Below are positions 5,316 through 6,820 of a stretch of 6,820 nt of DNA, piece after piece (within the stretch, counting starts at the first letter, position 1; the number at the start of each line of letters is the position of its first letter). The translations under genes and the position numbers were made by a program. Under the pieces are notes generated by a model. The model was not told where the DNA came from and made no database searches. It saw only the letters and a list, made by a program, of their open reading frames with translations. This DNA comes from Ruminiclostridium sp. (GTDB lineage Bacteria; Bacillota_A; Clostridia; Oscillospirales; Oscillospiraceae): assembly GCA_017521345.1 (NCBI GenBank), contig JAFXCU010000168.1, positions 1 through 6,820 of the forward strand, read 5' to 3'.

Positions 5316-5320
5316 CCTCC
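5316..5320 (-). promoter_or_regulatory. efp ribosome binding site
   Basis: GGAGG on the minus strand. It is 9 nt before ATG 5306 but 0 nt before ATG 5315, so it decides in favour of the shorter EF-P. Confidence 0.85.
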
Positions 5321-5356
5321 AAACAAAATTGGTTTTTCACTCATATAAGCTCTACC

Positions 5357-5385
5357 ATTGTACAATATCTTGGTCTTTTTTGCAA
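5357..5385 (-). promoter_or_regulatory. Sigma-A promoter of efp
   Basis: On the minus strand, TTGCAA (-35, 5380-5385) and TACAAT (-10, 5357-5362) are separated by exactly 17 bp. Transcription should start near 5350, giving a leader of about 45 nt. The -35 box lies only about 10 bp after the stop of the TIM barrel gene, and the AT-rich region contrasts with the GC-rich flanks. Confidence 0.85.
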
Positions 5386-5395
5386 TGCTTTTCTG

Positions 5396-6268
5396 TTAAT
5401 TCCCCGCCGAATCTTGACAATGAGAGAGATATTCCTCTTTCATCACCAGAGCATCCACATCCTGCATTCCAGCACTCTCGCAGATGATGGTGGGTCCCCA
5501 GCCCCGGCGGGCCAGCTCCCGGCAGAGGGGCCGGTAGTCCGGGCCGAAGTCGGTCTGGTCAAAGGTCAGGTGTTTGGACTCGCCCCCCTTGGGGGTGAAT
5601 TCGATCATGGAGAAGTGGCTGTGGAAGACACGGGCCCGGTCTGTGCCCAGGACTTCCTCCATCCGGTCCAGCATCTTGGCCGTCTCCTCCTGGCCCTCCA
5701 GAAGGCCCAGGGAGCGGGCGTAGAGGTGGCCGAAGTCCACGCAGGGCAGGAGGCCTTCGCACACGTTAGAGAGCTCCAGGACCTCTTCCAGGTCCCCCAG
5801 CTGATTGATCTTGCCCATGGTCTCGGGACACAGGAGGATGTCCCCATAGCCCGCATCATCACACCGCCGGCGGAGCATTCGGAAGGACTCCTTGGCGGTG
5901 GCCAGAGCGGCCTCCCGGGTGCGTTTCTGGAGGGCTCCCGTGTGGATGACCACCCGTCCGGCCCCCATCCAGCGGGCCACCTGACAGGCGGCCAGGACGT
6001 AGCCCGCCGTCTTCTCCTGGCTGTCCGGGTCAGGGTTGGCGGGGTTGACGAAGTAAGGGGCGTGGAGGGACAGGGTGATCCCCGCCAGGGCGGCCTGCTG
6101 ACCGATCTCCCGGGCGGTGGCCTCCCCCACGTTGACCCCCTTGCCGCACTGGTACTCGTAGGCCTCCAGGCCCTTGCCCTTCAGCCACAGGGGCATGTCC
6201 TTGGACTTCTTAAAGCCCTCCAGGGCGAAGTTCTCCGGGTTTCCGGCGGTGCCGAACTTGGCTCTCAC
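5396..6268 (-). CDS. Endonuclease IV-like TIM barrel protein (AP endonuclease family 2)
   Basis: A 290-residue protein of the endonuclease IV / sugar isomerase superfamily. The metal-site residues of E. coli Nfo can be followed in order and at nearly the same positions: H69 (LHAPYF), H109 (HTGA), E149 (CPET), D178 and H181 (VDFGH), H216 (HSHFS), H233 (SKH) and E264 (CES). Nfo cuts DNA 5' to abasic sites with three zinc ions, so a DNA-repair role is plausible. The Asp-x-His pair of Nfo (D229/H231) reads Ser-Lys-His here, so one ligand seems absent. A different metal site or a sugar-type substrate cannot be excluded. The start is GTG 6268, with GGGAGG 6 nt upstream and a 4-bp GTGA overlap with the yqeG-like gene, indicating coupled translation. 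No terminator is visible after the stop; the efp promoter follows at once. Confidence 0.85.
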   Translation of the reverse strand: MRAKFGTAGNPENFALEGFKKSKDMPLWLKGKGLEAYEYQCGKGVNVGEATAREIGQQAALAGITLSLHAPYFVNPANPDPDSQEKTAGYVLAACQVARWMGAGRVVIHTGALQKRTREAALATAKESFRMLRRRCDDAGYGDILLCPETMGKINQLGDLEEVLELSNVCEGLLPCVDFGHLYARSLGLLEGQEETAKMLDRMEEVLGTDRARVFHSHFSMIEFTPKGGESKHLTFDQTDFGPDYRPLCRELARRGWGPTIICESAGMQDVDALVMKEEYLSHCQDSAGN

Positions 6269-6762
6269 AGGGTGCCTCCCTCCTTGGCCCGGCTGCGGAA
6301 GGGGGTCTCCACCCCGTAGCGGGCTTTCCGGAAGAGGGTGCCGAACTCAATGGGGCGCACCATGAGGGTCAGGACCCCGGCGTTGTTGCCCCCCCAGATG
6401 TCGGTGAAGATCTGGTCCCCCACGATGGCAGTCTCCTGAGGGGTCCGCTCCATCTGAGCCATGGCCCGCTGAAAACCGCCGGGCTTGGGCTTTCCGGCGT
6501 GGCCCATATAGGGGACCTCCAGAGCCTCAGCGAACCGCTTGGCCCGGCCGGGCTTGCGGCTGTTGGAGAGGATGAAGAGGGTGATCCCGGCAGCATTCAG
6601 CCGGTCCCGCCAGGCCCGGATGTCATCGGTGGGCAGCTTTTGGGAGTAGGGGATCAGGGTGTTGTCCAGGTCGGCCAGCAGGAGGGTGACCCCTCTGGCC
6701 CGCAGGCGCTCTATGTCAATGGTATAAATACTCTCAAAGAGATAGTCAGGAATTAAATTCAC
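6265..6762 (-). CDS. yqeG: YqeG family HAD IIIA-type phosphatase
   Basis: A 165-residue HAD-superfamily phosphatase. Motif I is DLDNT (D31 nucleophile, D33), motif II is SNS (66-68), the motif III lysine lies in GKPKP (K91/K93), and motif IV is GDQIFTD (D116, D121) in GDQ...GGNNAG. The family also includes the mitochondrial Gep4-type phosphatidylglycerophosphate phosphatases; the substrate here is not proven. I start at GTG 6762 (MNLIPDYLFESIYTI), which has AAGGAGG 4 nt upstream and matches the usual YqeG beginning. An in-frame ATG at 6795 has no ribosome site and would add 11 residues encoded across that Shine-Dalgarno. It overlaps the TIM barrel gene by GTGA. No promoter is visible in the 58 bp to the window edge, so it may continue an operon from the right. 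Confidence 0.92.
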   Translation of the reverse strand: MNLIPDYLFESIYTIDIERLRARGVTLLLADLDNTLIPYSQKLPTDDIRAWRDRLNAAGITLFILSNSRKPGRAKRFAEALEVPYMGHAGKPKPGGFQRAMAQMERTPQETAIVGDQIFTDIWGGNNAGVLTLMVRPIEFGTLFRKARYGVETPFRSRAKEGGTL

Positions 6763-6766
6763 AGGT

Positions 6767-6773
6767 CCTCCTT
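6767..6773 (-). promoter_or_regulatory. Ribosome binding site deciding the yqeG start
   Basis: AAGGAGG on the minus strand, 4 nt before GTG 6762. It lies inside the longer reading frame that begins at 6795, which argues that the longer frame is not the real start. Confidence 0.75.
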
Positions 6774-6820
6774 CTATCTGGCCCAAAGGCCGCATAGGTT
6801 GATTGGAACATCACTCATTA

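Noticed and set aside
5414..6319. 301-residue open frame on the plus strand
   Set aside because: It is antisense to the endonuclease IV-like gene, which has conserved motifs in order. The plus-strand translation is rich in G, L, H and Q with no recognisable domain.

Overview
The window reads as chromosomal DNA of a GC-rich gut Clostridium, most likely of the Oscillospiraceae (Flavonifractor/Intestinimonas/Lawsonibacter-like). This is inferred from strong GGAGG ribosome sites, codon use rich in GCC/CTG/ATC, a Clostridia-type efp with a CD1247-like zinc-ribbon gene beside it, a yqeG gene, and short hairpin repeats of a style I associate with that group. No rRNA, tRNA, CRISPR array or transposase gene was seen.

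Positions 1-3881 (+ strand) hold an accessory-looking block of small membrane proteins. Two complete two-gene cassettes are present (1112-2478 and 2500-3881). In each, the first gene encodes a cytosolic helical 'permease prefix domain 1'/HAAS-like domain, one membrane helix and an outer domain. The second gene overlaps it by ATGA and encodes a short basic tail, one membrane helix and a beta-rich outer domain. The second half of a third cassette starts the window (13-633); its partner has run off the left edge, leaving only a stop codon. A PadR-type repressor gene (649-975) follows it. The two prefix genes are nearly identical over their first 78 codons and strongly diverged after that. A 98-bp repeat built of hairpins (991-1088 and 3909-4006, 91 of 98 positions identical) stands in direct orientation on both sides of the two complete cassettes.

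Positions 4048-4081 are a strong bidirectional intrinsic terminator separating this block from a convergent housekeeping block on the minus strand. Read in its own direction, that block is: a YqeG-type HAD phosphatase (start revised to 6762), overlapping by GTGA an endonuclease IV-like TIM barrel protein; then a clear sigma-A promoter and efp (elongation factor P, start revised to 5306); then a 220-bp interval packed with inverted repeats; then an acidic CD1247-like zinc-ribbon protein.

The part most worth a second look is the tandem cassette array: a constant cytosolic domain joined to variable outer domains, a coupled second membrane protein, a local PadR regulator and flanking recombinogenic repeats. 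Its function cannot be read from the sequence. The housekeeping half is ordinary, apart from the dense hairpins between efp and the CD1247-like gene and an apparently missing metal ligand in the TIM barrel protein.
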